Below are positions 26,845 through 39,612 of a DNA stretch of 48,033 nt, piece by piece. The stretch is from Rhizobiaceae bacterium (GTDB lineage: Bacteria; Pseudomonadota; Alphaproteobacteria; Rhizobiales; Rhizobiaceae), in assembly GCA_028281105.1 (NCBI GenBank), contig JANQKQ010000030.1, forward strand, positions 1 through 48,033, given 5' to 3'. Each line of letters starts with the position of its first letter. Position 1 is the stretch's first letter. The translations under genes and the position numbers were made by a program. The notes beneath the pieces were generated by a model that saw only the letters and a program-made list of their open reading frames with translations, was not told the DNA's origin and searched no databases.

Positions 26845-27378
26845 CTACTTCTTCTTGCCTTCCTTGCGGAAGATCATCTCGTCGGCATATTTGACGCCCT
26901 TGCCCTTGTAGGGCTCCGGCGGGCGGTATTTGCGGATCTCGGCGGCCACCTGCCCGACTTTCTGTTTGTCGATGCCCGAGACCACGATCTCGGTCGGCTT
27001 CGGACAGGCGATCGAAATCCCCTCCGGCACCGGATAGATCACATCGTGCGAAAAGCCCAGCGCGAGCTGCAGGTTCTGCCCCTGCATCGCCGCGCGATAA
27101 CCAACGCCATTGATTTCCAGCTTCTTCTCGAACCCGTCTTTGACGCCGGCCACGATGTTGGCGATCATGGTGCGCGAAAGGCCCCATTTCGCGCGCGAGT
27201 CCTTGGTCTCGTCGCGCGGACCGACCACGACGGCGCCGTCCTCCATTTTGACCAACACCTCGTCGTTCACCACATAGGACAGTTCCCCCTTGGGACCCTT
27301 TGCGGTGACCGTCTGGCCTTCCACGGAAGCGCTCACCCCGTCGGGCAGTTCAACCGGCTGTTTTCCAATTCGCGACAT
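26845..27378 (-). CDS. rplF: 50S ribosomal protein L6
   Basis: A 177-residue L6 with its two similar alpha-beta domains. It begins [15 protein letters not shown], has [17 protein letters not shown] in the middle and ends [14 protein letters not shown] plus a Lys-rich tail. The open frame starts nine codons earlier, but the MSRIGK start is the conserved one. It lies near the GTPase centre of the large subunit. Confidence 0.98.
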   Translation of the reverse strand: MSRIGKQPVELPDGVSASVEGQTVTAKGPKGELSYVVNDEVLVKMEDGAVVVGPRDETKDSRAKWGLSRTMIANIVAGVKDGFEKKLEINGVGYRAAMQGQNLQLALGFSHDVIYPVPEGISIACPKPTEIVVSGIDKQKVGQVAAEIRKYRPPEPYKGKGVKYADEMIFRKEGKKK

Positions 27379-27435
27379 GGTTTCGACCTGTTCGCTTGCT
27401 TTCACTGCTACCTAGATGCAACCGCCTGATATAAC

Positions 27436-27834
27436 TCAGAAAATGTTGCAGATGACCTCGCCGCCCACATTCTGCTCGCGCGCGTCGTGATCGGCCATGA
27501 CGCCCTTCGGCGTCGACAGGATGGAAATACCCAGCCCGTTGGCGACGCGCGGAATCGACTTGACGGACGCATAGACCCGGCGGCCCGGCTTGGAGATGCG
27601 CTGAATCTCGTGGATGACCGGCACGCCATCGTAATATTTAAGCTCGATCTCCAGCTCCGACTTGCCGCTGCCATAGTCCACCTGGGTGTAACCGCGGATA
27701 TAGCCTTCGTTCTGCAATACGTCGAGCACACGCGCGCGCAGCTTCGAAGCCGGGGTGTTGACCTTCGACTTGGAGCGCATCTGGGCGTTGCGGATGCGGG
27801 CGAGCATATCGCCGACGGGATCGGTCATGGACAT
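27436..27834 (-). CDS. rpsH: 30S ribosomal protein S8
   Basis: A 132-residue S8, a central 16S rRNA binder. It starts [18 protein letters not shown] and ends with the conserved [14 protein letters not shown] and GGEVICNIF. In E. coli S8 represses the spc operon by binding near the rplE start; no copy of that target was searched for here in structure detail. Confidence 0.98.
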   Translation of the reverse strand: MSMTDPVGDMLARIRNAQMRSKSKVNTPASKLRARVLDVLQNEGYIRGYTQVDYGSGKSELEIELKYYDGVPVIHEIQRISKPGRRVYASVKSIPRVANGLGISILSTPKGVMADHDAREQNVGGEVICNIF

Positions 27835-27849
27835 AGGCGCTACCCCTCC

Positions 27850-28155
27850 TTACCAGCTTGATTTAACGATGCCGGGAACCTGGCCCAGATTGCCCAGTTC
27901 GCGCAGTGCGATGCGCGACATTTTCAACTTGCGATAGTAGCCGCGCGGACGCCCGGATACCGCGCAGCGGTTGCGGATGCGGTTCGCCGCCGAGTTGCGC
28001 GGAAGTTGCGACAGCTTCAACTGCGCCTGGAACCGCTCCTCGATCGGCAGCTCCCGGTTGTTGATGATCGCTTTCAGCCGGGCGCGCTGGCCGGCGTACC
28101 TACGCGCCAGCTTGCGTCGTTTCTTGTCTCTCTCGACCGCGCTCTGCTTAGCCAT
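27850..28155 (-). CDS. rpsN: 30S ribosomal protein S14 (long, zinc-free form)
   Basis: A 101-residue S14 of the C-minus type: it lacks the two CxxC pairs of the short zinc form and has the longer N-terminal helix region instead. Blocks seen are [26 protein letters not shown] and [20 protein letters not shown]. It lies between rplE and rpsH. Confidence 0.98.
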   Translation of the reverse strand: MAKQSAVERDKKRRKLARRYAGQRARLKAIINNRELPIEERFQAQLKLSQLPRNSAANRIRNRCAVSGRPRGYYRKLKMSRIALRELGNLGQVPGIVKSSW

Positions 28156-28201
28156 GATTTGGTTCCTGTCCTACTTATCGGTTGCGACCGCCAACGCCCG
28201 T

Positions 28202-28777
28202 TCACTGCTGTCGGAACGGGAAGTTGAAGGCCTTTAGCAGCGCGCGCGCCTCGTCGTTGGTGTTCGCGCTGGTGCAAACCACCACGTCCAGCCCCCAGAT
28301 CTGGTCGACCTTGTCGTAGTTGATCTCGGGGAAGACGATGTGTTCCTTGATCCCCATCGCGAAATTGCCGCGACCATCGAAGCTCTTGGTGCTCAGGCCA
28401 CGAAAGTCGCGTACCCGCGGCAGGGCGATGGTGACCAGCCGGTCCATGAACTCGTACATGCGCGACTTGCGCAGCGTCACCCGTGCGCCAATCGGCATGC
28501 CCTCGCGCAGCTTGAACGTCGCAATCGACTTGCGCGCCCGGGTCACCACGGCCTTCTGGCCGGCGATCAGCGTCAGGTCTTCGGCGGCGATCCCAGCCTT
28601 CTTCGAATCCTGGGTCGATTCACCGATGCCCATGTTGAGCACGATCTTCTCGACCCGAGGCACTTCCATCGGATTGTTGTAGCCGAACTCTTTTGTTAGC
28701 TCTGCGCGCACCACTTCGTCATAGTGGCGGCGCAGGCGCGGAACGTAGTTCGAGCCGTTTGCTTTTTCTTCAGCCAT
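28202..28777 (-). CDS. rplE: 50S ribosomal protein L5
   Basis: A 191-residue L5 that binds 5S rRNA and contacts the P-site tRNA. It shows [35 protein letters not shown]-like residues in the 60-80 region and the C-terminal [17 protein letters not shown]. Its start overlaps the end of rplX by 8 nt, which suggests coupled translation. Confidence 0.98.
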   Translation of the reverse strand: MAEEKANGSNYVPRLRRHYDEVVRAELTKEFGYNNPMEVPRVEKIVLNMGIGESTQDSKKAGIAAEDLTLIAGQKAVVTRARKSIATFKLREGMPIGARVTLRKSRMYEFMDRLVTIALPRVRDFRGLSTKSFDGRGNFAMGIKEHIVFPEINYDKVDQIWGLDVVVCTSANTNDEARALLKAFNFPFRQQ

Positions 28778-29084
28778 CGATCACGTCTCCCGACCGCTTG
28801 GCGTAACGCACCTTGCGGCCGTCATCGAGAATCTTGAATCCCACGCGGGTGGGTTTGCCGTCCTTTGGATCGGCCAGCGCCAGGTTGGAAAGCTGGATCG
28901 GCGCGTCGCGAACGACGATGCCGGCCTCCTGGGTCTGGGTCTGGCGCTGATGCCGCTTGACCTGGTTGACGCCGGAGACCACGGCGCGGCCTTCCTTCGG
29001 CATCATCTTGACCACTTCGCCGGTGCGGCCCTTGTCCTTGCCGGTCAGCACGACGACCGAATCGCCCTTTTTGATCTTCTGCAT
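28770..29084 (-). CDS. rplX: 50S ribosomal protein L24
   Basis: A 104-residue L24 with an N-terminal KOW motif ([19 protein letters not shown]) and [20 protein letters not shown]. It starts large-subunit assembly by binding 23S rRNA. A much longer open frame runs upstream through rplN, but that part is a shadow; the start before QKIKKGD is the family start and lies 11 nt after rplN. Confidence 0.98.
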   Translation of the reverse strand: MQKIKKGDSVVVLTGKDKGRTGEVVKMMPKEGRAVVSGVNQVKRHQRQTQTQEAGIVVRDAPIQLSNLALADPKDGKPTRVGFKILDDGRKVRYAKRSGDVIDG

Positions 29085-29095
29085 CGGTCCTGTCC

Positions 29096-29464
29096 TTACA
29101 AAACTTCCGGCGCCAGCGAGATGATCTTCATGTGCCGCTTGGCGCGCAGTTCGCGCGGCACCGGTCCGAAGATCCGGGTGCCGATCGGTTCGCTCTTGCC
29201 GTCGACGAGAACCGCCGCGTTGCGATCGAAGCGGATGACGGAGCCGTCGGCGCGGCGGATGTCCTTGGCGGTACGCACGACCACCGCTTTCATCACATCG
29301 CCCTTCTTGACGCGGCCGCGCGGGATCGCTTCCTTGACCGAGACCACGATGATGTCGCCGACTGAGGCGTATTTGCGCTTCGAGCCGCCGAGCACCTTGA
29401 TGCACATGACGCGACGCGCGCCGGAATTGTCGGCGATGTCGAGATTGGACTGCATCTGGATCAT
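29096..29464 (-). CDS. rplN: 50S ribosomal protein L14
   Basis: A 122-residue L14 of standard length, with [18 protein letters not shown] at the start, [18 protein letters not shown] in the middle and a C-terminal [20 protein letters not shown]. It lies at the subunit interface. Confidence 0.99.
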   Translation of the reverse strand: MIQMQSNLDIADNSGARRVMCIKVLGGSKRKYASVGDIIVVSVKEAIPRGRVKKGDVMKAVVVRTAKDIRRADGSVIRFDRNAAVLVDGKSEPIGTRIFGPVPRELRAKRHMKIISLAPEVL

Positions 29465-29515
29465 GATCGGTGTCTTTCTTGTTCTTGCTAAGCGTGGACC
29501 GCATTCGCCAGACGG

Positions 29516-29746
29516 CTAGCCGTCGACCACGACCCAGCGTTTGTCCCTGGAGATCGGCTTGCTTTCCTGGATCGACACCACATCACCGATCTTGAACTTG
29601 TTGGCTTCGTCGTGAGCCTTGTACTTCTTCGAGCGGCGCACGGTCTTCTTGAACAGCGGATGGGTGAAGCGACGCTCGACCCGCACCACGACGGTCTTTT
29701 CGTTTTTGTCACTGACTACAGTGCCTTGCAGAATGCGCTTGGGCAT
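29516..29746 (-). CDS. rpsQ: 30S ribosomal protein S17
   Basis: A 76-residue OB-fold protein. It shows [39 protein letters not shown] and the C-terminal [12 protein letters not shown]. It lies 11 nt after rpmC. Confidence 0.98.
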   Translation of the reverse strand: MPKRILQGTVVSDKNEKTVVVRVERRFTHPLFKKTVRRSKKYKAHDEANKFKIGDVVSIQESKPISRDKRWVVVDG

Positions 29747-29757
29747 TGTCGGGTTCC

Positions 29758-29961
29758 TTAAGCCTTGGCCTTGGCCGCTGTTTTCTGTCGCGAGACCGTT
29801 TTGACGCGCGCGATGTCGCGGCGCACCTGGCGCACCCGCGCGGTGTTCTCCATCTGGCCGGTGGCCGCCTGGAAGCGCAGGTTGAACTGTTCCTTCTTCA
29901 GCTTGGCCAATTCGTCGGCAAGCTGATCTTCGCTCATCGCTCTAACGTCACTGGCCTTCAT
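29758..29961 (-). CDS. rpmC: 50S ribosomal protein L29
   Basis: A 67-residue helical-hairpin protein near the exit tunnel. It shows [40 protein letters not shown] and a basic C terminus. The open frame extends 38 codons upstream into rplP, but only the start before KASDVRAM fits the family. Confidence 0.97.
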   Translation of the reverse strand: MKASDVRAMSEDQLADELAKLKKEQFNLRFQAATGQMENTARVRQVRRDIARVKTVSRQKTAAKAKA

Positions 29962-29995
29962 GGCCTCAAACCTTTCTTCGTCGAACCCGCTCGCC

Positions 29996-30409
29996 CTATT
30001 CGGCGATGCGTTGCACGAACCGCGTTTTGATCGGCAGTTTGCGCGCGCCCAGCCGCAGCGCTTCGCGGGCCACATCTTCGGGCACGCCGTCGATCTCGAA
30101 CATCACCCGGCCCGGCTTGACCCTGGCCGCCCAATAGTCCGGCGAGCCCTTGCCCTTGCCCATGCGAACCTCGGTGGGTTTCGAGGAGATCGGCACATCG
30201 GGAAAGATGCGAATCCACACCCGTCCCGCGCGCTTCATATGGCGGGTGATCGCACGGCGAGCCGCCTCGATCTGGCGGGCGGTGATGCGCTCGGGCTCCT
30301 GGGCCTTGATGCCGTAGGCGCCGAAATTGAGCGACGTGCCGCCCTTGGCCGAGCCGTGGATGCGGCCCTTGTGCTGTTTGCGGAACTTGGTTCGTTTCGG
30401 TTGCAGCAT
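29996..30409 (-). CDS. rplP: 50S ribosomal protein L16
   Basis: A 137-residue L16 with [36 protein letters not shown] and [20 protein letters not shown]. It lies at the A-site side of the large subunit. Normal length, in the conserved position between rpsC and rpmC. Confidence 0.99.
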   Translation of the reverse strand: MLQPKRTKFRKQHKGRIHGSAKGGTSLNFGAYGIKAQEPERITARQIEAARRAITRHMKRAGRVWIRIFPDVPISSKPTEVRMGKGKGSPDYWAARVKPGRVMFEIDGVPEDVAREALRLGARKLPIKTRFVQRIAE

Positions 30410-30441
30410 GACGGCTGTTCCTAACTCCTAAAACCTTCAAC

Positions 30442-31160
<719 letters not shown>

Positions 31161-31161
<1 letters not shown>

Positions 31162-31553
31162 CAGGCGGCCTCCTCTTGGGCTTCTTCGACTTCGCGCACC
31201 ACGATGGTCAGATGCGAAAATGGCTTCAGGATACGGCTGGTGCGGCCACGACCGCGCACACGGAACCGTTTCATGGTGATCGACTTGCCCACATGGGCTT
31301 CGGCGACGATCAGAGCGTCGACGTCGAGGTCATGGTTGTTCTCAGCGTTGGCGATCGCCGATTCCAGCGTCTTCTTGACGGTAGCGGCGATGCGCTTGCG
31401 CGAGAACTCCAGATCGGCGAGCGCGGTAGCCACCGGCTTGCCGCGGATCAGAGCGGCGACCAGGTTGAGCTTCTGCGGGCTGACGCGGATGGTGCGCATG
31501 ACCGCTTTGGCCTCATTGTCGGCGAGCGCGCGTTCGCGCTTGGGCTTGCCCAT
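31161..31553 (-). CDS. rplV: 50S ribosomal protein L22
   Basis: A 130-residue L22, with [19 protein letters not shown] near the start and the long beta-hairpin loop region [20 protein letters not shown] that lines the exit tunnel. The Ala/Glu-rich end is a short extension. It lies 2 nt after rpsS and overlaps rpsC by one base. Confidence 0.99.
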
Positions 31554-31555
31554 CG

Positions 31556-31834
31556 TTACTTCCTTTTCGCCTTCTTATCGGCGCCGTGTCCGAAATAGGT
31601 CCGGGTGGGCGCGAACTCGCCCAGCTTGTGCCCGATCATGTCTTCGGTGACCGAGACCGGAATGTGCTTGCGGCCGTTGTGCACGCCAAAGGTCATGCCG
31701 ACGAACTGGGGCAGGATGGTCGAGCGCCGGCTCCAGGTCTTGATCACTTCGTTGCGACCGCCTTCGCGCACTTTCTCCACCTTTTTCAGGAGATAGCCGT
31801 CGACAAACGGTCCTTTCCACACTGAGCGAGCCAC
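31556..31834 (-). CDS. rpsS: 30S ribosomal protein S19
   Basis: A 92-residue S19 with [39 protein letters not shown] and [14 protein letters not shown]. It forms a pair with S13 in the 30S head. Eight nt separate it from rplB. Confidence 0.99.
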   Translation of the reverse strand: MARSVWKGPFVDGYLLKKVEKVREGGRNEVIKTWSRRSTILPQFVGMTFGVHNGRKHIPVSVTEDMIGHKLGEFAPTRTYFGHGADKKAKRK

Positions 31835-31842
31835 TTATCTGT

Positions 31843-32682
31843 CTACCTTTTCTTCTTGCGCTGATGACGCGAGCGCATGATGAACTTGTCGGTGTTGGAG
31901 TTCGAACGGGTGCGTTTGCCTTTGGTCGGCTTGCCCCACGGGGTGACCGGATGGCGCCCGCCCGACGAACGGCCCTCACCACCGCCGTGCGGGTGATCGA
32001 CCGGGTTCATGGCAACGCCGCGTACCGAGGGGCGCTTGCCCAGCCACCGGTTGCGGCCGGCCTTGCCCTTGTTGGTGTTGGAATTGTCCGGGTTGGAGAC
32101 CGCGCCGACGGTCGCCATGCAGGCGGCCAGGATGAGCCGTTGCTCGCCTGAGTTGAGCCGCAGGATGGCATAAGGCCCATCGCGGCCGACCAGCTGTGCG
32201 TAGGCGCCGGCGGATCGCGCAATCTGCGCGCCCTTGCCCGGCTTCATCTCCACATTGTGGATGATGGTGCCGATCGGGATAGAGCGCAGCGGCATCGCGT
32301 TGCCGGGTTTCACGTCGGCCGTCTCGGCGGCGATCACCTTGTCGCCGACGCCGACGCGCTGGGGCGCGATGATATAGGCCTGCTCGCCGTCGTCATAATC
32401 GATGAGCGCGATGAAGGCGGAGCGGTTGGGATCGTATTCGATGCGGGAGATCGTGCCTGAGACGTCGAACTTGCGCCGCTTGAAGTCGATGCGGCGATAG
32501 TTGCGCTTATGACCGCCGCCACGCCGGCGCGCGGTGATGCGGCCCGCATTGTTGCGTCCGCCCGAGCCGGTCAGCCCTTCGGTCAAAGCCTTGACGGGAT
32601 CGCCTTTCCACAAATCGGAACGATCGACGATCACCAGCTGGCGCTGGCCGGGGGTTCTCGGTTTGAAGCTTTTCAATGCCAT
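31843..32682 (-). CDS. rplB: 50S ribosomal protein L2
   Basis: A 279-residue L2, the large primary rRNA binder near the peptidyl-transferase centre. It shows [20 protein letters not shown], the central SH3-like part, and the C-terminal [18 protein letters not shown], with the histidine important for activity in E. coli. Normal length. Confidence 0.99.
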   Translation of the reverse strand: MALKSFKPRTPGQRQLVIVDRSDLWKGDPVKALTEGLTGSGGRNNAGRITARRRGGGHKRNYRRIDFKRRKFDVSGTISRIEYDPNRSAFIALIDYDDGEQAYIIAPQRVGVGDKVIAAETADVKPGNAMPLRSIPIGTIIHNVEMKPGKGAQIARSAGAYAQLVGRDGPYAILRLNSGEQRLILAACMATVGAVSNPDNSNTNKGKAGRNRWLGKRPSVRGVAMNPVDHPHGGGEGRSSGGRHPVTPWGKPTKGKRTRSNSNTDKFIMRSRHQRKKKR

Positions 32683-32695
32683 CGCAATAACGCCC

Positions 32696-32989
32696 TTACA
32701 GCCCCGTGGTCACGTCGATCGACTGGCCTTCGGCCAGGGTCACGACCGCACGCTTGACATCGGATTGCCTGCCCTTGATGCCGCGGAAGCGCTTGGTCTT
32801 GCCTTTGCGCACCATGGTGTTGACGGCCTTGACCTTGACGCCGAACAGCGCCTCGACCGCCTGCTTGATCTGCGGTTTCGATGCGCTCGGCGCGACCTTG
32901 AACACCACCTGGTTGGCCTCGGAAGCAAGCGTCGATTTTTCCGTGATCACCGGCGCGACGATCACGTCGTAATGGCCCAGATCGGTCAT
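32696..32989 (-). CDS. rplW: 50S ribosomal protein L23
   Basis: A 97-residue L23, the docking site of trigger factor and SRP at the exit tunnel. It shows [35 protein letters not shown] and [19 protein letters not shown]. It overlaps the end of rplD by 4 nt. Confidence 0.99.
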   Translation of the reverse strand: MTDLGHYDVIVAPVITEKSTLASEANQVVFKVAPSASKPQIKQAVEALFGVKVKAVNTMVRKGKTKRFRGIKGRQSDVKRAVVTLAEGQSIDVTTGL

Positions 32990-33606
32990 TTGAATCGCTC
33001 CTCCAGGGCCTCTACCGCGGCCTTTGACAGGACCAGCTTGTCGCGGCGCAGAATGTCGTAGACGTTGATGCCCTGGACCGGCAGCACGTCGACATGGGGG
33101 ATGTTGCGCGCGGCAAGCGCGAAATTGCGATCCAACTCAGCGCCACCGATCACCAGCGCGTCGGCGAGCCCCAGCTTGGTCAGCTTGCCGCGCAGTTCGG
33201 ACGTCTTCGGCGCCTTGGCTTTCACCTCGTCGATCACGACGATGGAGTCAGCGGCCGCCTTTGCAGACAGTGCGTGTCTTAGCGCCAGGGCGCGGACCTT
33301 TTTCGGCATGCGGAATGAATGGTCGCGCGGCGTGGGACCGAACGCACGCCCGCCACCGCGGAACTGCGGCGCTTTAGAAGTCGAATGGCGTGCGCGGCCG
33401 GTGCCCTTCTGGCGGTACATCTTCGCGCCGGTGCGGTCGATGTCCGAACGATTTTTCACCGCATGGGTGCCCTGCCGGCGTGCAGCCTGCTGGTAGCGCA
33501 CCATGCGCGCGAGCAGATCAGCACGCGGCTCCAGGCCGAAAATCGCCTCGGAGACCGACACTTTGCCGGAAGCCTTGCCGTCGAGGGTGGTGACCTTGAT
33601 GTCCAT
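32986..33606 (-). CDS. rplD: 50S ribosomal protein L4
   Basis: A 206-residue L4, with the tunnel-lining loop region around [20 protein letters not shown] and [19 protein letters not shown]. In E. coli L4 also represses the S10 operon; no matching leader was identified here. The ATG overlaps the rplC stop by one base (TGATG); a GTG one codon earlier is an alternative. Confidence 0.98.
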   Translation of the reverse strand: MDIKVTTLDGKASGKVSVSEAIFGLEPRADLLARMVRYQQAARRQGTHAVKNRSDIDRTGAKMYRQKGTGRARHSTSKAPQFRGGGRAFGPTPRDHSFRMPKKVRALALRHALSAKAAADSIVVIDEVKAKAPKTSELRGKLTKLGLADALVIGGAELDRNFALAARNIPHVDVLPVQGINVYDILRRDKLVLSKAAVEALEERFK

Positions 33607-34439
33607 CACTTGTCTTCCTCGGCTTTGTCGGCATCGACCGCTTCTTCCGCTGTCGCTTCTTCGGCGGGCGCTTCTTCAGCGACAGCCTCTTCGCTGGCGG
33701 CGGCTTCCTCCGGTGCGGTCTCGTCGGCGGCGGGAGCTTCGTCCTGCGCCGGCTCGGCCGTATCCGCCTCTTTCAGCGCCGCGGGAAACGGCACGCCCTC
33801 GGGCAGCGGCTTCTTGACCGCGTCGCGAACATAGATCCATGCGCCCTTGGAGCCCGGCACCGCGCCCTTGACGAGGATAAGTCCGCGCTTGGCATCGGTG
33901 CGCACCACCTCCAGGTTGAGCGTGGTGACCCGCGCCATGCCCATATGGCCGGCCATCTTCTTGCCCTTGAACACCTTGCCGGGGTCCTGGCACTGGCCGG
34001 TGGAACCGTGAGAGCGGTGCGAGACCGACACGCCGTGGGTAGCGCGCAGGCCAGCGAAGTTGTGCCGTTTCATGGCACCGGCGAAGCCCTTGCCGATCGA
34101 CGTGCCGGTGACGTCCACCTTCTGGCCGGCGACGAAATGATCGGCGGAAATCTCGCTTCCCACCTGAATGATGTTGTCGGGCGAAACGCGGAACTCGGCC
34201 AGCTTGCGTTTCGGTTCCACCTTGGCCGAAGCGAAATGGCCGCGCATCGCCTTGGTGACGTTTTTCACCTTGACCGTGCCGGCGCCCAGCTGCACCGCGT
34301 CATAACCGTTCTTGTCGGCAGTGCGGCTGGCGACCACCTGCAGGCGGTCGAGCCGCAGCACGGTGACGGGCACCTGACGCCCGGCATCGTCATAGATGCG
34401 GGTCATTCCCACCTTCTGTGCAATCACACCTGAACGCAT
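33606..34439 (-). CDS. rplC: 50S ribosomal protein L3 with a long acidic C-terminal tail
   Basis: A 277-residue L3. The core, about residues 1-215, is normal, with the [20 protein letters not shown] region that reaches the peptidyl-transferase centre and holds the glutamine methylated in E. coli. Residues about 216-277 form an extra tail of Ala, Glu and Asp only loosely conserved in sequence, not present in E. coli L3 (209 residues). The tail is probably disordered and at the surface. An unusual repeat-filled 152-nt spacer precedes the gene. Confidence 0.98.
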   Translation of the reverse strand: MRSGVIAQKVGMTRIYDDAGRQVPVTVLRLDRLQVVASRTADKNGYDAVQLGAGTVKVKNVTKAMRGHFASAKVEPKRKLAEFRVSPDNIIQVGSEISADHFVAGQKVDVTGTSIGKGFAGAMKRHNFAGLRATHGVSVSHRSHGSTGQCQDPGKVFKGKKMAGHMGMARVTTLNLEVVRTDAKRGLILVKGAVPGSKGAWIYVRDAVKKPLPEGVPFPAALKEADTAEPAQDEAPAADETAPEEAAASEEAVAEEAPAEEATAEEAVDADKAEEDK

Positions 34440-34459
34440 CTGTTCAACTTTCTTGAGGT

Positions 34460-34544
34460 CCCTGTCGCGCCTGCGGCGCTCCTCGCCTCTTGTGTTTCTT
34501 AAGGCCCCTGTCGTGCCCTTCGGGCACTCCTCGCCTCTTGTTTG
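34460..34544 (-). repeat. Two tandem hairpin-bearing repeat units in the rpsJ-rplC spacer
   Basis: Two units of about 38-40 bp (34460-34497 and 34505-34544) share the flanks CCCTGTCG and CTCCTCGCCTCTTGTGTTT or CTCCTCGCCTCTTGTTTG. Their cores differ in bases but both fold: GCGCC-TGC-GGCGC and GTGCCC-TTC-GGGCAC. In the transcript each unit is thus an AAGAGGCGAGGAG segment, a GC hairpin and a GACAGGG segment. They lie between two ribosomal protein genes that are usually close together. Confidence 0.7.
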
Positions 34545-34549
34545 TTAGT

Positions 34550-34572
34550 CATCCTCGGGCTTGTCCCGAGGA
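34550..34572. repeat. Third copy of the REP-like palindrome
   Basis: The hairpin TCCTCGGG-CTTGT-CCCGAGGA is identical over 23 bp to the inverted right arm of the pair at 22854-22945. It stands 19 nt after the rpsJ stop, directly next to the two tandem hairpin units. Confidence 0.8.
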
Positions 34573-34591
34573 CCCAGAGCTATTTGCCCCG

Positions 34592-34900
34592 CTAGAGCTT
34601 AATCTCCACATCCACGCCGGCCGACAGGTCGAGCTTCATCAGCGCGTCGACGGTCTGCGGCGTCGGGTCGACGATATCCAAGAGACGCTTATGGGTGCGC
34701 ATCTCGAACTGTTCGCGGCTCTTCTTGTCGATGTGCGGCGAACGGTTGACCGTGTATTTCTCGATCCTCGTCGGCAGCGGCACGGGGCCCTTGACCTGCG
34801 CACCGGTGCGTTTGGCCGTCGAGACGATCTCGCGGGTGGACGCATCCAGGATGCGATGGTCAAACGCCTTGAGGCGAATGCGGATGTTCTGGCCGTTCAC
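34592..34900 (-). CDS. rpsJ: 30S ribosomal protein S10
   Basis: A 102-residue S10 (NusE) that also takes part in transcription antitermination. It shows [34 protein letters not shown] and ETHKRL-like residues in [11 protein letters not shown]. The start codon is GTG. It follows tuf with a hairpin between them. Confidence 0.98.
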   Translation of the reverse strand: MNGQNIRIRLKAFDHRILDASTREIVSTAKRTGAQVKGPVPLPTRIEKYTVNRSPHIDKKSREQFEMRTHKRLLDIVDPTPQTVDALMKLDLSAGVDVEIKL

Positions 34901-34922
34901 GGGCTTTCCCCTGGCAAAACCG

Positions 34923-34953
34923 AAATGAAAACCGCCGGCCTTGCGACCGGCGG
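34923..34953 (-). terminator. Hairpin with short T-run between tuf and rpsJ
   Basis: On the minus strand CCGCCGG (34947-34953) pairs with CCGGCGG (34932-34938) around an 8-nt loop, followed by TTTT, CA and TTT. This is a modest intrinsic terminator or attenuator placed between the str part and the S10 part of the run, starting about 10 nt past the tuf stop. Confidence 0.65.
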
Positions 34954-34963
34954 CTTAATGGAG

Positions 34964-36139
<1,176 letters not shown>

Positions 36140-36201
36140 CTTGGCTCTCCATCACTCTAAGCGCCCGTTCGCGCCAGGGTTGAAACTGTTGTCCTCGTTG
36201 A

Positions 36202-38295
36202 TCAGCCGGCGAATTTCGCCTGCACCTCGTCGGCGACCGCCTGCGGCACCTGCTCGTAGTGGTCGAACTGCATGGTGAACTGCGCGCGACCCTGGGACAT
36301 CGAGCGCAGGTTGTTGACGTAACCAAACATGTTGGCGAGCGGCACCATGGCGTTGACCACGTTGGTGACGCCGCGCGCCTCGGTGCCGGAGATCTGTCCG
36401 CGCCGCGAGTTCAGATCGCCGATGATATCGCCCATATATTCTTCCGGGGTGACCACCTCGACCTTCATAATCGGTTCCAGCAGCTTGGCGCCGGCCTTGG
36501 GCGCGGCTTCCCGGAACGCGGCACGCGCGGCGATCTCGAACGCCAATACGCTGGAGTCGACGTCGTGATAGGCACCGTCCGTCAGGATCGCCTTGACCGA
36601 CAGCATCGGGAAGCCGGCCACCGGTCCCGACGACAGCACACTCTCGATGCCCTTCTGGACGCCGGGGATGTATTCCTTGGGCACGTTGCCGCCGACGATC
36701 TTGCTTTCGAACTCGAAGTCCTCCGACTCGGTGTTCGGCTCGAAGGTGAGCTTGACCCGGGCAAACTGACCCGAGCCGCCGGTCTGCTTCTTGTGGGTGT
36801 AGTCCACTTCGGCCACCCGGGTGATGGTCTCGCGATAGGCCACCTGCGGCGCGCCGATATTGGCTTCCACCTTGAACTCGCGCTTCATGCGGTCGACCAG
36901 GATATCCAGATGCAACTCGCCCATGCCGGCGATGATGGTCTGGCCGGACTCTTCGTCCGACTTGACCCGGAACGACGGGTCTTCCGCCGCCAGCCGGTTG
37001 AGCGCCACGCCCATCTTCTCCTGGTCGCCCTTGGTCTTGGGCTCGATTGCGATCTCGATCACCGGCTCGGGGAACTCCATGCGCTCCAGGATGACGGGCT
37101 TCATCGGGTCGCACAGGGTGTCGCCGGTCGTGGTCTCCTTCAGGCCTGCGATCGCGACGATGTCGCCGGCGAACGCTTCCTTGATGTCCTCACGGTCATT
37201 CGAGTGCATCAGCAGCATACGGCCGACGCGCTCGCGCTTGTCCTTGACCGTGTTGAGCACCGAGGTGCCCGCGTCCAGCTTGCCCGAATAGATGCGGCAG
37301 AAGGTCAGCGAGCCGACGAACGGGTCGTTCATGATCTTGAACGCCAGGATGCCCAGCGGCTCGTCGTCGGAAGCCTTGCGGACGGTTTCTTCTTCGGTCT
37401 TCGCGTCGATGCCCTTGATTGCCGGGATGTCGACCGGGCTCGGCAGGAAATCAACCACTGCATCAAGAAGCGGTTGCACGCCTTTGTTCTTAAAGGCAGA
37501 ACCGCACATAACTGGGAAGAAATCCACGGCGACCGTGCCCTGGCGGATGAGTTCGCGGAGCTTGTCGTTGGACGGCTCTTCGCCTTCCAGATAAGCCTCC
37601 ATCGCGACTTCATCCATCTCGACGGCGGTCTCGATCATCTGCTCGCGATATTTCGCCGCGTCGTCGGCCAGTTCGGCCGGGATATCGACCACGTCCCATT
37701 CCGCGCCCAGGTTTTCCGATTTCCAGATCAGCGCCTTCATCTCGATGAGATCGACCACGCCGGCGAAGTCGCTTTCCGCGCCGATCGGCAGTTGCACCAC
37801 CAGCGGCTTGGCGCCCAGGCGCTCGCGGATCATCTCCACGGAGCGGTAGAAATCGGCGCCCAGCTTGTCCATCTTGTTGACGAAGATGAGCCGCGGCACG
37901 TTGTATTTGTTGGCCTGGCGCCACACCGTCTCGGTCTGCGGCTCGACGCCGGCATTGGCGTCCAGCAGCGCGATCGCGCCGTCGAGCACGCGCAGCGAAC
38001 GCTCGACTTCAATGGTGAAGTCCACATGGCCCGGCGTGTCGATGATGTTGAAGCGGCGCTTCTTGCCGTCGCGGCCTTCCCAGAAGGTGGTGGTGGCGGC
38101 GGAAGTGATGGTGATGCCACGCTCCTGCTCCTGCGCCATCCAGTCCATGGTGGCGGCACCGTCATGGACCTCACCGATCTTATGGCTCTTACCGGTGTAG
38201 TACAGGATGCGTTCGGTGGTCGTCGTCTTGCCGGCATCGATGTGCGCCATGATGCCGAAGTTACGATAGTCTTCGATTGCGTATTGCCGAGCCAT
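36202..38295 (-). CDS. fusA: Elongation factor G
   Basis: A 697-residue translocase of usual length. GTPase motifs are [28 protein letters not shown] and NKMDKLG, with [13 protein letters not shown] in switch I. Domains II to V follow, ending near [20 protein letters not shown] longer open frame reaches upstream into rpsG, but the start before [11 protein letters not shown] is the family start. It lies 64 nt after rpsG. Confidence 0.99.
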   Translation of the reverse strand: MARQYAIEDYRNFGIMAHIDAGKTTTTERILYYTGKSHKIGEVHDGAATMDWMAQEQERGITITSAATTTFWEGRDGKKRRFNIIDTPGHVDFTIEVERSLRVLDGAIALLDANAGVEPQTETVWRQANKYNVPRLIFVNKMDKLGADFYRSVEMIRERLGAKPLVVQLPIGAESDFAGVVDLIEMKALIWKSENLGAEWDVVDIPAELADDAAKYREQMIETAVEMDEVAMEAYLEGEEPSNDKLRELIRQGTVAVDFFPVMCGSAFKNKGVQPLLDAVVDFLPSPVDIPAIKGIDAKTEEETVRKASDDEPLGILAFKIMNDPFVGSLTFCRIYSGKLDAGTSVLNTVKDKRERVGRMLLMHSNDREDIKEAFAGDIVAIAGLKETTTGDTLCDPMKPVILERMEFPEPVIEIAIEPKTKGDQEKMGVALNRLAAEDPSFRVKSDEESGQTIIAGMGELHLDILVDRMKREFKVEANIGAPQVAYRETITRVAEVDYTHKKQTGGSGQFARVKLTFEPNTESEDFEFESKIVGGNVPKEYIPGVQKGIESVLSSGPVAGFPMLSVKAILTDGAYHDVDSSVLAFEIAARAAFREAAPKAGAKLLEPIMKVEVVTPEEYMGDIIGDLNSRRGQISGTEARGVTNVVNAMVPLANMFGYVNNLRSMSQGRAQFTMQFDHYEQVPQAVADEVQAKFAG

Positions 38296-38359
38296 GCCGT
38301 TCAAGCCTTGATCTGAAGAGGCCGGTGGGAGAGCCGGCCGGCGTTGTCCTGATTTCTCG

Positions 38360-39223
<864 letters not shown>

Positions 39224-39224
<1 letters not shown>

Positions 39225-39283
39225 CAGCCTTTAGCCTCTAATCGTCTTTTTCGAACGCGATTCACGCCATCGCGCTCATGCAT
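39224..39283 (-). CDS. Candidate 19-residue leader peptide upstream of rpsL
   Basis: A short [22 protein letters not shown], with AGGAG about 6 nt before its ATG, a better ribosome binding site than most genes nearby. Its TGA overlaps the rpsL ATG as TGATG, so ribosomes could pass straight to rpsL. The peptide is strongly basic. The same frame is open further up to a GTG at 39457. Not a recognised family; it may be a coupling ORF, an attenuator peptide or chance. Confidence 0.4.
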
Positions 39284-39612
39284 GAAAGGCTCCTCTGCCG
39301 CAATTTGCTGAACGCTTGCGGAGGGAACCTTCAGAAGGTCTCGTCGCAGAGGACCGTCGCCGGTCGTGCTGGTCATCTGTTCAAACGGGTTCAGGCCGTG
39401 TCTGAGCGGTATCGTTCGCGATGGCCCAAAGGGGCCGGCGAGCATCAAACGGCTCACATCGGTCTGGGTTCGGCGGGGTAATAGTGCGTGGTTGGGGGAG
39501 CGTCAACCCCGTTCGGCGGGCCAAAGACGCTTTTTCGTTAAAAAAGCAGGCATCTGGCGGCAAATTGCGATCTGGCTGGATGAATTTCGCAACCGATCCG
39601 GCAAAACCGCTG
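39225..39612. other. Promoter and leader region of the str operon (no long gene)
   Basis: This 388-nt gap between tolC and rpsL holds the rpsL promoter, a leader of about 247 nt and the short ORF ending on the rpsL start. A GGCC-AAAGG-GGCC-type hairpin lies around 39423-39436. Apart from these I see nothing that looks like a gene. No clear tolC terminator was found, though a run of six T (minus strand) occurs near 39541-39546. Confidence 0.6.
39478..39506 (-). promoter_or_regulatory. Sigma70-type promoter of the str operon (rpsL)
   Basis: TTGACG (39501-39506 read on the minus strand), a 17-nt spacer and TATTAC (39478-39483) match the housekeeping consensus well. The start would fall near 39471, about 247 nt before the rpsL ATG. 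It is the only strong promoter I could see for the rpsL-to-tuf section. Confidence 0.7.

Noticed and set aside
28770-29504. Extended L24 frame of 244 codons reaching through rplN
   Set aside because: Only the last 104 residues are L24; the remainder is rplN read out of frame.
36259-38316. A 685-codon plus-strand open frame antisense to fusA, and a similar 556-codon one at 34490-36160 antisense to tuf
   Set aside because: Both are mirror frames of highly conserved, codon-biased genes. His/Asp/Gly/Arg-rich sequence without motifs.
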